Position numbers and translations under genes: made by a program | Source of the DNA: an uncultured Planctomycetaceae bacterium | Lineage (GTDB): Bacteria > Planctomycetota > Planctomycetia > Pirellulales > UBA1268 | Assembly: GCA_903885565.1 (NCBI GenBank) | Contig: CAISJI010000230.1 | Coordinates: forward strand, 69,177 to 133,176 | Length of the DNA: 64,000 bases | Direction: 5' to 3' | The notes under the pieces: model-generated | Seen by the model: only the letters and a program-made list of their open reading frames with translations | Told to the model about the DNA's origin: nothing | The model's database searches: none | Part shown: positions 27,335 through 34,642 of the stretch, piece after piece | Position numbering within the stretch: the first letter of the stretch is position 1 | How the letters are laid out: the number at the start of each line of letters is the position of its first letter

Positions 27335-27900
27335 GCGACACCGACGATCTCCTCGCCTCGCTCGTGCCAGTGGCTATGGCCTTCCAGCGTCTTGGCGTGA
27401 GGTATTACATCGGCGGGAGCGTGGCGAGCACCATTCATGGGGCGATCCGCTCCACGATGGATGTCGATCTTGTAACTGAACTCAAAGCGGATCAGATCAA
27501 GTCCTTTCTCCGGTTCTTTGGCGAAGATTTCTACGTGAGCGGCCCGGCCGTGCGCGACGCCGTGAAGCGGAAGTCGTGCTTCAACCTCATCCACCTCCCC
27601 ACCGCGTATAAAGTAGACGTCTTTGTGAGCCGCGGCCGTCCGTTCGATCAGGCGGCGATGGCTCGGGCGGTTCCACAGCAAATTTCCGCGGATGATCCGG
27701 TGCGGATACCGGTGGCGACGGCGGAGGACTCGATTATTGCCAAGCTCGAATGGTTTCGACTCGGCGATGAATCATCGCAGCGGCAGTGGGACGACGTCTC
27801 CCGGCTCGTGGCCCTGCACGGCCCGGCGCTCGACATGCACCACATGCGGCAGATGGCTGCATCGGTCGGCGTCACCGATCTCCTCAACCGCCTCCTGTAA
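27331..27900 (+). CDS. Nucleotidyltransferase-fold protein, second of pair
   Basis: A 189-residue protein with IGGSVASTIHGAIRSTMDVDLV, a canonical minimal nucleotidyltransferase motif (GGS plus DxD), followed by FNLIHLPTAYKVDVFV with a third acidic residue, and TAEDSIIAKLEWFRLG. It is distinct in sequence from the protein at 26506 but has the same fold. It is coupled to the 91-residue gene by ATGA. The stop lies at the left arm of a strong palindromic repeat that probably ends transcription. A role in tRNA or protein modification (as in MNT-type toxins) is possible but unproven. Confidence 0.75.
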   Translation: MSDTDDLLASLVPVAMAFQRLGVRYYIGGSVASTIHGAIRSTMDVDLVTELKADQIKSFLRFFGEDFYVSGPAVRDAVKRKSCFNLIHLPTAYKVDVFVSRGRPFDQAAMARAVPQQISADDPVRIPVATAEDSIIAKLEWFRLGDESSQRQWDDVSRLVALHGPALDMHHMRQMAASVGVTDLLNRLL

Positions 27901-27968
27901 AAAAGGTGCCAGCCACCAAATCTGGGCAAGATGCCAGATTCTCCAATTTTGGTGGCTGGCACCTTTTT
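27900..27968. repeat. GGTGCCAGCCACC palindrome, copy A
   Basis: Arms AAAAAGGTGCCAGCCACC... (27900-27920) and its complement (27948-27968) form a 21-bp stem around a 27-base loop ending in a T-run. It sits between convergent genes (27331 gene and the LytTR gene), so it may serve as a bidirectional terminator. The same sequence recurs at 42176-42258 and as a single arm at 33108-33131. Confidence 0.9.
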
Positions 27969-27974
27969 CTTTTC

Positions 27975-28754
27975 CTACCCCTTGCTGCCGAGGAGGTCGC
28001 GCAGCCGCGTGGCCGGCAGCCGGCCGAGGAGCAGCGGCTCCGCCCCTGCGCCAAATGTCACGGTGGTCTCTTGCCGCGACGACCACTCGATCTGCTCCAC
28101 CGCGGCGAGTTGAACGATGTACGACCGGCTCACCCGCGCGAACGACCCGGCTGGCAGGATCTTGTCCCAGTGGCTCATCCGGCGGTTGAAGAGCAGCACG
28201 CCTGCCGGCGCCTTGAGCGCAACGCGCGTGTAGTTTCGCAGCGACTCGATCCAGCAGATGTCGCTCACAGTCACCAGTGACGACGTGTTCTTCCCCGCCA
28301 GCGGCAGGCTCAGCGCATCGTCGAGCCCCACCGCCGCCACCTCCCCGTCGGGGGCATCGGCATCCGGCTCGCGATCCCCATCCCGCTGGGCCAGAGATCT
28401 GGCTGCCTGCTTGTGGATACGAGCGACCGTGTCGGCGAGCCTGTCGGGATCGACCGGCTTCACGAGATAGTCGAGGGCTGCGGCCGCGAACGCCTGCACT
28501 GCATATTTCACGCGGGCCGTGACAAACACCACCTGCGTGGCATCGGCCACGCTCACGAGCAGGTCGAGACCACTCCCTCCGGGCATTTCCACATCCAGAA
28601 ATAGCACATCAGGCGGCGTCGTCTCCAGAAAGGCTCGGGCCTCGGCGAGCGTTCCGGCAACGCCTGCGACTTCGATCTCCGGATGCGCGGCGAGCAGTTT
28701 TTGCATCCGGTCGTTGGCACGAGGTTCGTCGTCGACAAGCAGGGCCGTGAGCAT
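27975..28754 (-). CDS. LytTR-family response regulator
   Basis: A 259-residue regulator. The receiver domain (1-120) has the acidic pair DDE at 8-10, phospho-acceptor Asp54 in LFLDVEMPGGSG, FVTAR and a final YLVKPV with Lys. A LytTR DNA-binding domain (about 160-255) shows CWIESLRNYTRVAL, RMSHWDKILPAGSFARVSRSYIVQL. The linker is Asp/Pro-rich. Such regulators bind direct repeats of about 9 bp at 20-22 bp pitch. It lies 48 bases downstream of its cognate sensor kinase gene on the same strand. Candidate operators lie in the intergenic region upstream of the kinase (30140-30209). Confidence 0.93.
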   Translation of the reverse strand: MLTALLVDDEPRANDRMQKLLAAHPEIEVAGVAGTLAEARAFLETTPPDVLFLDVEMPGGSGLDLLVSVADATQVVFVTARVKYAVQAFAAAALDYLVKPVDPDRLADTVARIHKQAARSLAQRDGDREPDADAPDGEVAAVGLDDALSLPLAGKNTSSLVTVSDICWIESLRNYTRVALKAPAGVLLFNRRMSHWDKILPAGSFARVSRSYIVQLAAVEQIEWSSRQETTVTFGAGAEPLLLGRLPATRLRDLLGSKG

Positions 28755-28802
28755 TCTTGTGATCCTATTGAAGTGCGGGCGGCCGGCGCGGGAGAAAAGA
28801 AT

Positions 28803-30014
28803 TTAGACGAATTCGGCAGCCAAGCCCGGTGCGGCGGCCGCCGGTGGCGGCAGGGTGAGTGTCGCCGGCATGCGGATCACAACGCGCACCCAGCCGCCAT
28901 CCAGATCGGGATCGACGAGCGTATCGACAGTAGCAGCTTCATCGACCAAGAGCTCCAGCCGCTTGCGCAGCGACCGGATCCCCGTGGCAGGCGACCGCGT
29001 TTTGTCTGGCGCCACCCAGTGGCCGGTGTTGGCGATCACCACCTCGAGCCAGCCATCACTCACCTTCGCCGTCACGCTCACCTTCAGGGGCATGCTGCTC
29101 GTCTGGGCCCCATAGTGCAGCGCGTTTTCCAGGATCGGCTGAATGAGCATCGGCGGCACAATCACAGCATGGGCCGCACGGTCGCAGGCGACGCGGAATT
29201 CCAGATTCGCGCCAAACCGGGCCTGCTGCACGGCGAGGTATTTATCCAGGGCCTGCAGTTCTCGGGAGAGCGGCTCAAACGTGCGGGCCTCTCCGAGTGT
29301 GAAGCGCAGGTAGTCGGCGAGATCGCGGGTCACGCTCTCCACCGCCTCGGGATCATCCTTGCTGGCCACCACGGCGTTGAGCGCGTTGAAGAGGAAGTGC
29401 GGATTCATCTGCTCCTGGAGTTGCCGCAGCTCGAATGTTCGGGCTGCCGCCTCGGCCCGGAGCATGCGCAATTCCACATCCATCGTGGTCGCCTCGGTCT
29501 CCGCGAGCTGGATCTGGGTTCTGTAAAGATCCTCCATCATCTCCAGCCCGAAGATGCTCACGCACCAGAAAACCGTCGCCACCAGTCGCGGCACAAGCGG
29601 CCCAAGCGTTGTCTCGCCGCTCCAATTCGTGGGCCCGCCCACGCCGCCGGAAATCAGCAGCAGCATCGACGCCCCCAGGGCCACCGCCGCCACGACCGCC
29701 AGCAGGGGCCAGCGCACGCTCCGCGGCAGGCCGCGCAGCCGCGCCAAATCAAACAGCAGATAGACGAGGGAAGAAGCCACAAACCCGGTGAACACCCGCA
29801 GGCCGACCGGGAACCATGGAGTTGGCTCGGCGGGCTTCAGCGCCCTGCTCAACCCCAGCACCGCCGCGCCGATCGCCAGCCAGAACACAACCTGAAACGC
29901 CCAGAAGATCTGCCTCCGCCAGCGCGGGATCGCGTCACGCAGTCTCGCGATCTGCGGCGGCGCGGCGCCCGCTGGCTGCGCAGCGCGCAACGTACTGAAA
30001 AAAGTCGAATCCAT
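28803..30014 (-). CDS. LytS-type sensor histidine kinase
   Basis: A 403-residue kinase. Four hydrophobic segments at about 35-56, 70-90, 103-122 and 139-156 form the membrane sensor. A coiled linker leads to the His_kinase domain with EQMNPHFLFNALNAV, phospho-acceptor His206. The ATPase part has ILENALHYG (N box) and the region GIRSLRKRLELL. This is the LytS/YpdA class that pairs with LytTR regulators, here the gene immediately downstream. No extracellular sensor domain is visible, so the signal is probably sensed in the membrane. ATG 30014 lies close to the divergent VPEID-CTERM gene's regulatory region. The ribosome site is weak. Confidence 0.92.
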   Translation of the reverse strand: MDSTFFSTLRAAQPAGAAPPQIARLRDAIPRWRRQIFWAFQVVFWLAIGAAVLGLSRALKPAEPTPWFPVGLRVFTGFVASSLVYLLFDLARLRGLPRSVRWPLLAVVAAVALGASMLLLISGGVGGPTNWSGETTLGPLVPRLVATVFWCVSIFGLEMMEDLYRTQIQLAETEATTMDVELRMLRAEAAARTFELRQLQEQMNPHFLFNALNAVVASKDDPEAVESVTRDLADYLRFTLGEARTFEPLSRELQALDKYLAVQQARFGANLEFRVACDRAAHAVIVPPMLIQPILENALHYGAQTSSMPLKVSVTAKVSDGWLEVVIANTGHWVAPDKTRSPATGIRSLRKRLELLVDEAATVDTLVDPDLDGGWVRVVIRMPATLTLPPPAAAAPGLAAEFV

Positions 30015-30139
30015 GGAGGCTGCCGCTGTTGGCAAGGGCGGGACAAAGGCGGTTTGCACGGCCGGCGGGGATTTTGAGTGTACTTCCGCAGTATGGATCA
30101 TTCCGACCGGCGCGTCAGCACCATCAGCGGCCCGTGTCA

Positions 30140-30209
30140 TTTCGTGCGCGCCGGTGCGCTGTTTCGTGCGCGCCATGGTCGTTTCGTGCGCGCCATGGTC
30201 GTTTCGTCC
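30140..30209. promoter_or_regulatory. Direct repeats, candidate LytTR operators
   Basis: The unit TTTCGTGCGCGCC occurs at 30140, 30162 and 30182, and a partial TTTCGTCC at 30202, giving spacings of 22, 20 and 20 bp; two units extend to GTTTCGTGCGCGCCATGGTC in perfect tandem. The pitch of about two helical turns is the arrangement that LytTR regulators recognise. The site lies between the divergent kinase and VPEID-CTERM genes, so it could regulate either. The link to the regulator is inference. Confidence 0.5.
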
Positions 30210-30342
30210 TTTTTCGGTCTTTGGCCGGTTGCACGCTTTCTGCAAGACGGTAAGGTTCACTGCCGCTAGCAAAATTTCCCACGCGCTTCGGATCACCCTG
30301 CGGTGGCCTACCGGAGGGCATCGAAATGCACGAGGAAGAAAT

Positions 30343-32997
30343 ATGACCCTGTTCTCTTTGGATTCGACCGCCTCGGCCCGCGGTACGCTGGGGCGCCTCC
30401 GTCGCGCTGCCAAGCTCGGCTGCCGCAGGCTGTTCGTTGGAGCGATCCTCGCCGCTCTGCTCTGGTTTCCGGGCCAATCCGCACCGGCTCAGGATGTAAC
30501 CAGCGGCACAACGATCTACGGCACCGGCCAGTCGGGCACGACTTGGCAGGGGGGCACGATCTCCGCCGGGGCGACACTACGGCTCGATAACGGAGCGACC
30601 GTCGCCTCTGGCTCGGGCAATCCCTTCGTCAGCGGCACGCTCCAGTTCAACGAGACAACGCCCCTGACGATCAGCAGCACACTCCAAGGCGCAGGCACGC
30701 TCTCGCTGACGAACACAGGCACGCTCAACCTGACCGGCGTGTCGTCGACTGTGGATATTTTTGATGTCATCGGTCTCGATATGACCACCTCTGCGTCGGC
30801 CGGGCTGCTCCAGGTTCTTCCGGAAACCGGAGTCCTCGCCGTCGGCGACAAAAGCACTGGCACGCTCAGCCTGACCGGCGGAAACGTAACCAGCTTCATT
30901 GGCATTCTCGGTAATAGCGCCGGCAGTAGCGGCACGGCCACGGTCTCCAGCGGCTACTTGGTCACTCCCGGTGCTCTTATCGTCGGCCTCTCCGGCACTG
31001 GCGCGCTCAACATGACCGGCGGGCGAGTCACGAGCGGCGGTGGCTCTCTCGGATCTGCAGCCGGCGGTAGCGGCACGGCCACGGTGTCGAGTGGCACGTG
31101 GGCCAGTAGCGGTTTGATTACCGTCGGCGGCACCGGCACGGGCACGCTCAATCTGACAGGCGGACAAGTCACCAGCACCAGGGGATCTATTGGTAATTCT
31201 GCCGGCGGTAGCGGCACGGCCACAGTCTCCAGCGGCACGTGGGCCAATACCGGTTCTCTTACCGTCGGCCGCACCGGCACGGGCACGCTCAGCGTGACCG
31301 GCGGGCTGGTCACCAGCGGCACTGGCTTTATCGGCAATGCTGCCGGCAGCGTCGGCACGGCCACAGTCTCCAGCGGCACGTGGAACAATAGCAATAGGAT
31401 TACCGTCGGCGGAAGCGGCACCGGCACGCTCAACGTGACCGGCGGGCTGGTCAGGAGCGGCGGTGGCATTCTTGGAAGTAGCGCTGGCAGCAGCGGCACG
31501 GTCACGGTCTCAAGCGGCACGTGGTACGCTGGCAACAGTATTGACGTCGGCTCGGAAGGCACCGGCACGCTCAACGTGACAGGCGGGCTGGTGATCGTGA
31601 ATGGCAACCTCACGAGAGGCTCCGCGGGAACCATCAATCTTGCTTCCAGTGGCACGCTCCAAATCGGTACCGGAGGCATTGACGGGGCACTCGTTCCCAA
31701 CAGCCTCGTCAATAACGGCACGCTGATCTTTTATGCGGATGGTGCCACTTATTCCGGTGTCTTGAGTGGCTCCGGGGCGGTGGTGTCGCAGCAGCCCGGC
31801 AGGCTGACGCTCTCCGGCAGCAACAGCTACACCGGTGGCACAACAATCTCCAACGGACAGCTGCGTCTGAGAAATGCAGATGCATTAGGAGCTGGTGGCG
31901 TACTGACGATCACAAGCGGCACGCTCAATCTCAACGGGTTCAGCGCTGCGGTCGGTGCGCTGAGCGGTTCCTCCAGCGGAATCATCACCAGTTCCACCAC
32001 CGGTTCAGTCACGCTCACGACATCGTCGGCTGACAGTTCGACCTACGGGGGCCAGATCGCCGATGGTAGTGGCACGATTGGTCTCACGAAGCTCGGCACC
32101 GGCACGCTCTCGCTCACTGGATCCAACAGCTATTCTGGCGTCACCACCGTCTCAGCCGGCGGACTCTCGATCGGCAGCGGCGGGACGACCGGCTCGATCG
32201 CCGGCAACGTCGTCAACAACGCCGCGCTCCTCTTCAATCGCTCCGACGACCTCGCCTACTCAGGAGCGGTCAGTGGCTCGGGCGCGCTTACCAAGCAGGG
32301 CGCTGGAAAACTCACTCTCGCCGGGGCCAACTCCTACTCCGGCGCCACCACGATCGCAGGCGGCACGATCGCTCTCTCGGGCTCAGGAACGATTGGCACC
32401 GGCAGGCTCAACCTCGGCACCACCGGCAGCGCTGGAGTGCTTGATGTGAGCGCCATCGTGGGGGGCACCTACGCGCTCCCGGCAACGGCCGATCTCACTG
32501 GCGTGGGAACGCTCGCGGGCAACGGCAAGACTTTCGCCCTCCTCGGATCGCTGGCGCCGGGCAATAGCACAGGCACTCTCAGCATTGGCACAGGCCTCGC
32601 GCTCGACCTCTCAAACTCCGTCGGCAGCTTCTTCGAGATTGGCAGCCCCGCCTATTCCGCCGGCACCTACGATCTGGTCAATGGTGGCGGCAGCGTGATC
32701 TTCGGCGGAATCCTCAATCTCGATTTCAGCGGCGGCACCTATGCCGACGGCTGGAATGTGCTGCAACTGTTCGCCAACCTCGGCGGGTTCAGCGGTAATT
32801 TTACGTCGGTGTTGTTCACCGGCCTGGCGGATGGCCAAGAGGCGACGTTCAATGCAGCCACCGGCTTCATCAGCATCAGCCGCACCAGTCCGGTGCCTGA
32901 AATCGATCCCAGCGGCATGGGCAACGTTGTCGCCCTCGTCGCCGGCGCCCTCGGCCTGCTGGAGCGCCGCCGACTGAAAGCGAAGCTGGCCGTCTGA
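30343..32997 (+). CDS. VPEID-CTERM surface protein with beta-strand repeats
   Basis: An 884-residue exported protein and likely substrate of XrtE. A long signal region ends near QSAPAQDV. Residues about 50-420 hold repeats of the T5SS/PEP-CTERM-associated type, each about 45 residues with GTGTLNVTGGLVTSG and GNSAGSSGTATVSSGTW. Residues about 460-700 hold autotransporter-associated beta-strand repeats such as LTLSGSNSYTGGTTI. The C-terminus is a sorting signal: VPEIDPSGMGN at about 851, a short hydrophobic helix, then a basic tail ERRRLKAK. It should form a beta-solenoid surface or wall adhesin. The start ATG 30343 has GAGGAA at 5 bases. A terminator follows. Confidence 0.9.
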   Translation: MTLFSLDSTASARGTLGRLRRAAKLGCRRLFVGAILAALLWFPGQSAPAQDVTSGTTIYGTGQSGTTWQGGTISAGATLRLDNGATVASGSGNPFVSGTLQFNETTPLTISSTLQGAGTLSLTNTGTLNLTGVSSTVDIFDVIGLDMTTSASAGLLQVLPETGVLAVGDKSTGTLSLTGGNVTSFIGILGNSAGSSGTATVSSGYLVTPGALIVGLSGTGALNMTGGRVTSGGGSLGSAAGGSGTATVSSGTWASSGLITVGGTGTGTLNLTGGQVTSTRGSIGNSAGGSGTATVSSGTWANTGSLTVGRTGTGTLSVTGGLVTSGTGFIGNAAGSVGTATVSSGTWNNSNRITVGGSGTGTLNVTGGLVRSGGGILGSSAGSSGTVTVSSGTWYAGNSIDVGSEGTGTLNVTGGLVIVNGNLTRGSAGTINLASSGTLQIGTGGIDGALVPNSLVNNGTLIFYADGATYSGVLSGSGAVVSQQPGRLTLSGSNSYTGGTTISNGQLRLRNADALGAGGVLTITSGTLNLNGFSAAVGALSGSSSGIITSSTTGSVTLTTSSADSSTYGGQIADGSGTIGLTKLGTGTLSLTGSNSYSGVTTVSAGGLSIGSGGTTGSIAGNVVNNAALLFNRSDDLAYSGAVSGSGALTKQGAGKLTLAGANSYSGATTIAGGTIALSGSGTIGTGRLNLGTTGSAGVLDVSAIVGGTYALPATADLTGVGTLAGNGKTFALLGSLAPGNSTGTLSIGTGLALDLSNSVGSFFEIGSPAYSAGTYDLVNGGGSVIFGGILNLDFSGGTYADGWNVLQLFANLGGFSGNFTSVLFTGLADGQEATFNAATGFISISRTSPVPEIDPSGMGNVVALVAGALGLLERRRLKAKLAV

Positions 32998-33020
32998 TAA
33001 CGCCCCAGCGCAGCCAACCG

Positions 33021-33067
33021 GAGGGGAGCAGGACTCACTCACGATCCTGCTCCCCTCACTGTTTTTT
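33021..33067 (+). terminator. Intrinsic terminator of the VPEID-CTERM gene
   Basis: A perfect 13-bp stem GAGGGGAGCAGGA (33021-33033) pairs with 33045-33057 around an 11-base loop, followed within five bases by a run of six T (33062-33067). It lies 24 bases after the stop codon. Confidence 0.9.
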
Positions 33068-33107
33068 CCGGTGCCACTGCAGCCGGCCCCGACTTTCGCA
33101 AATACGG

Positions 33108-33131
33108 AAAAAGGTGCCAGCCACCAAATCT
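33108..33131. repeat. Single arm of the GGTGCCAGCCACC repeat, copy C
   Basis: AAAAAGGTGCCAGCCACC plus AAATCT matches one arm of the palindromes at 27900 and 42176 exactly over about 22 bases. The partner arm is missing and a different inverted repeat follows directly. Confidence 0.75.
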
Positions 33132-33136
33132 GGGCG

Positions 33137-33200
33137 GAAATCGGGGACGGGAGCCAATTTCCCAGCCGTTTCCTGGAAATCGCTCCCGTCCCCGATTTTC
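33137..33200. repeat. GGGGACGGGAGC inverted repeat
   Basis: The arm at 33137-33162 (core ATCGGGGACGGGAGC) is nearly the exact reverse complement of 33175-33200, with a 12-base loop. It lies back to back with the copy C arm, 155 bases before the Cys-rich secreted protein gene. It may be a second REP-like family inserted into the first. Confidence 0.8.
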
Positions 33201-33354
33201 GCTGCGCGTGAACCAGCGGCGGGGAGGCTGCGTATCAATCTCTGGATGCGACATGTCCTCCCCCGGATGTGTCGCTCCGGTGGGAAGCATCACGAGGCTC
33301 CCGGCCGCTCGATGGCAACGTCGGTCGCCGGGTTCAACTGGAGGGTTTTTCAGC

Positions 33355-33840
33355 ATGACTGGCAGGGCAGCACGCACGAGACCGCTACTCCGGAGTTTCT
33401 CCGGATCGGTCGTGCCGCGCCTCTGCCTGGCTGTGCTGTTTGCCGCCGCCTCGCTGGTCTCCCCGGGCGTCTGCGACGCCTGCGAGAAGGGCTGCTGCCA
33501 CGCCACTGGCGCGGCCCCGATCGCAGATGCCGCGACGCCCGTCGCCGTCCATGCCGCTCGGCCGGTGGCTGCCTGCTGCAGTGCAGCCCCCGCCTCGGGT
33601 GAGATTCCGCGTGCAGAGGTCGAGGGAACCTGCCAGTGCCAACTCGGCCCGCAGGAGGGCTTGCCTCCTACGCGAATCGCGAAGCAAGAACATGATCTCA
33701 AGGCGTGGCCAGTCGCCTGCACCGGCCCGGCCACGATTGATCAGGAACTGGCGCCTCGGGCGCTGGGGACGCTGTGGCTGGCGGAGACATCAATCCCCGT
33801 CCGCCCGGCGCGGGTGCTCTTTGGAGTGTGGAGGGAGTGA
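33355..33840 (+). CDS. Secreted Cys-containing protein of unknown function
   Basis: A 161-residue protein. It starts at ATG 33355 with GGAGGG nine bases upstream. A signal peptide is seen (PRLCLAVLFAAASLVSPGVCDA), after which come CEKGCCHATG, ACCSAAP and TCQCQLG cysteine clusters. The C-terminal part reads KQEHDLKAWPV and ends in RVLFGVWRE. I do not recognise a family. The Cys clusters are compatible with metal binding or disulfides in the envelope. It precedes another Cys-rich exported protein by 158 bases, on the same strand, with the YTV gene further downstream. Confidence 0.65.
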   Translation: MTGRAARTRPLLRSFSGSVVPRLCLAVLFAAASLVSPGVCDACEKGCCHATGAAPIADAATPVAVHAARPVAACCSAAPASGEIPRAEVEGTCQCQLGPQEGLPPTRIAKQEHDLKAWPVACTGPATIDQELAPRALGTLWLAETSIPVRPARVLFGVWRE

Positions 33841-33998
33841 ATCGGCCGCGGTCACTTTCGCTGACGGCTGCCCTTCGGTAGCCGTGAGGCGAATGTCCGT
33901 GGCGTCCTCAGGAACCTGCGGGTTTCTGTCAGATGTGCCCCCGCATGGTGCGGTGGTACCGATTTCTTCCAGTTTTCACTTTTCCAAGGATTTTTCCC

Positions 33999-34229
33999 AT
34001 GAATAGCTTTCTGCTCTGGGCCGCTTTGGCCCTTGCTCCTACCACCCCCGTGGTGGCCAACGGTTCGTGCGGTTGCCAAACCTGCCAGTGTTGCGGGTGC
34101 TGCCAAGGGGCAGCGTGTGTCTGCACCGATTGCTCTTGCTGCTCCGGCGGCAAGGCGGTGGCTGAGGCCGCGAGCTGCTGCAGCACCGCCAGTGCTCCCA
34201 GCGGGTGCGGCAGTTGCTGCACGCAGTAG
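33999..34229 (+). CDS. Exported metallothionein-like Cys-rich peptide
   Basis: A 76-residue precursor with a signal peptide (MNSFLLWAALALAPTTPVVANG) and a mature part of about 54 residues carrying 17 cysteines in CxC, CxCC, CC and CxxCC patterns, such as CGCQTCQCCGCC and CVCTDCSCC. Such spacing resembles metallothioneins, but these are usually cytoplasmic; here the sequence is clearly exported. ATG 33999 has AAGGA nine bases upstream. It ends with its own terminator. It could bind metals or be cross-linked by disulfides in the wall. I cannot name a family. Confidence 0.75.
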   Translation: MNSFLLWAALALAPTTPVVANGSCGCQTCQCCGCCQGAACVCTDCSCCSGGKAVAEAASCCSTASAPSGCGSCCTQ

Positions 34230-34286
34230 GTTGGATGAGTCACAAGGGATGTGGGGCCATCAGCCCCCTTCCCACTGATCCGGTCG

Positions 34287-34325
34287 CCGGCCGGGTGCCC
34301 ACAGGGGTACCCGGCCGGTTTTTTT
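34287..34325 (+). terminator. Intrinsic terminator after the Cys-rich peptide gene
   Basis: Stem CCGGCCGGGTGCCC (34287-34300) pairs with 34305-34318 with one mismatch around the loop ACAG, followed by seven T (34319-34325). It lies 57 bases after the stop. Confidence 0.92.
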
Positions 34326-34642
34326 ATTGGCCGAGGATGGCCCGGCCGGCGGGAGCGGCCGCCCGACCGGCACGACCGTTCCAAACGGCTTTTTCTCAGC
34401 CCGGGTGAGTTTTCGGGTCCGGAAAGATCGATTCACTGGTGTGAGTTTGCCACTCGCGCAAACCCTGCCGACTGCGGAACAACGCCACGTACGTTTCCGC
34501 ACCGGCTGGGTTGGCAATGGCAGGCTCAACCGGGCCCAGCCGTAGCCGCCGCCACTGGGGGTGGCGCTTACGAGATGCCCGGAAACGTGTGTTCGCGAAC
34601 CGTTTGATAGGCGTTTTTCTTTTTTTCCATCCGGAGGATTCT
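34326..34642. other. Long leader region before the YTV gene
   Basis: About 320 bases without a convincing gene. A short hairpin CCGTT/AACGG with a following T-run near 34378 could be a weak second terminator. The last 30 bases before the YTV start are T-rich and carry the CCGGAGG ribosome site. I see no clear promoter boxes or riboswitch. Confidence 0.4.

Noticed and set aside
31000-31620. Regular short repeats that could suggest a CRISPR array
   Set aside because: They are in-frame coding repeats (about 45 residues each) of the VPEID-CTERM protein with no fixed spacer length; no cas gene is nearby.
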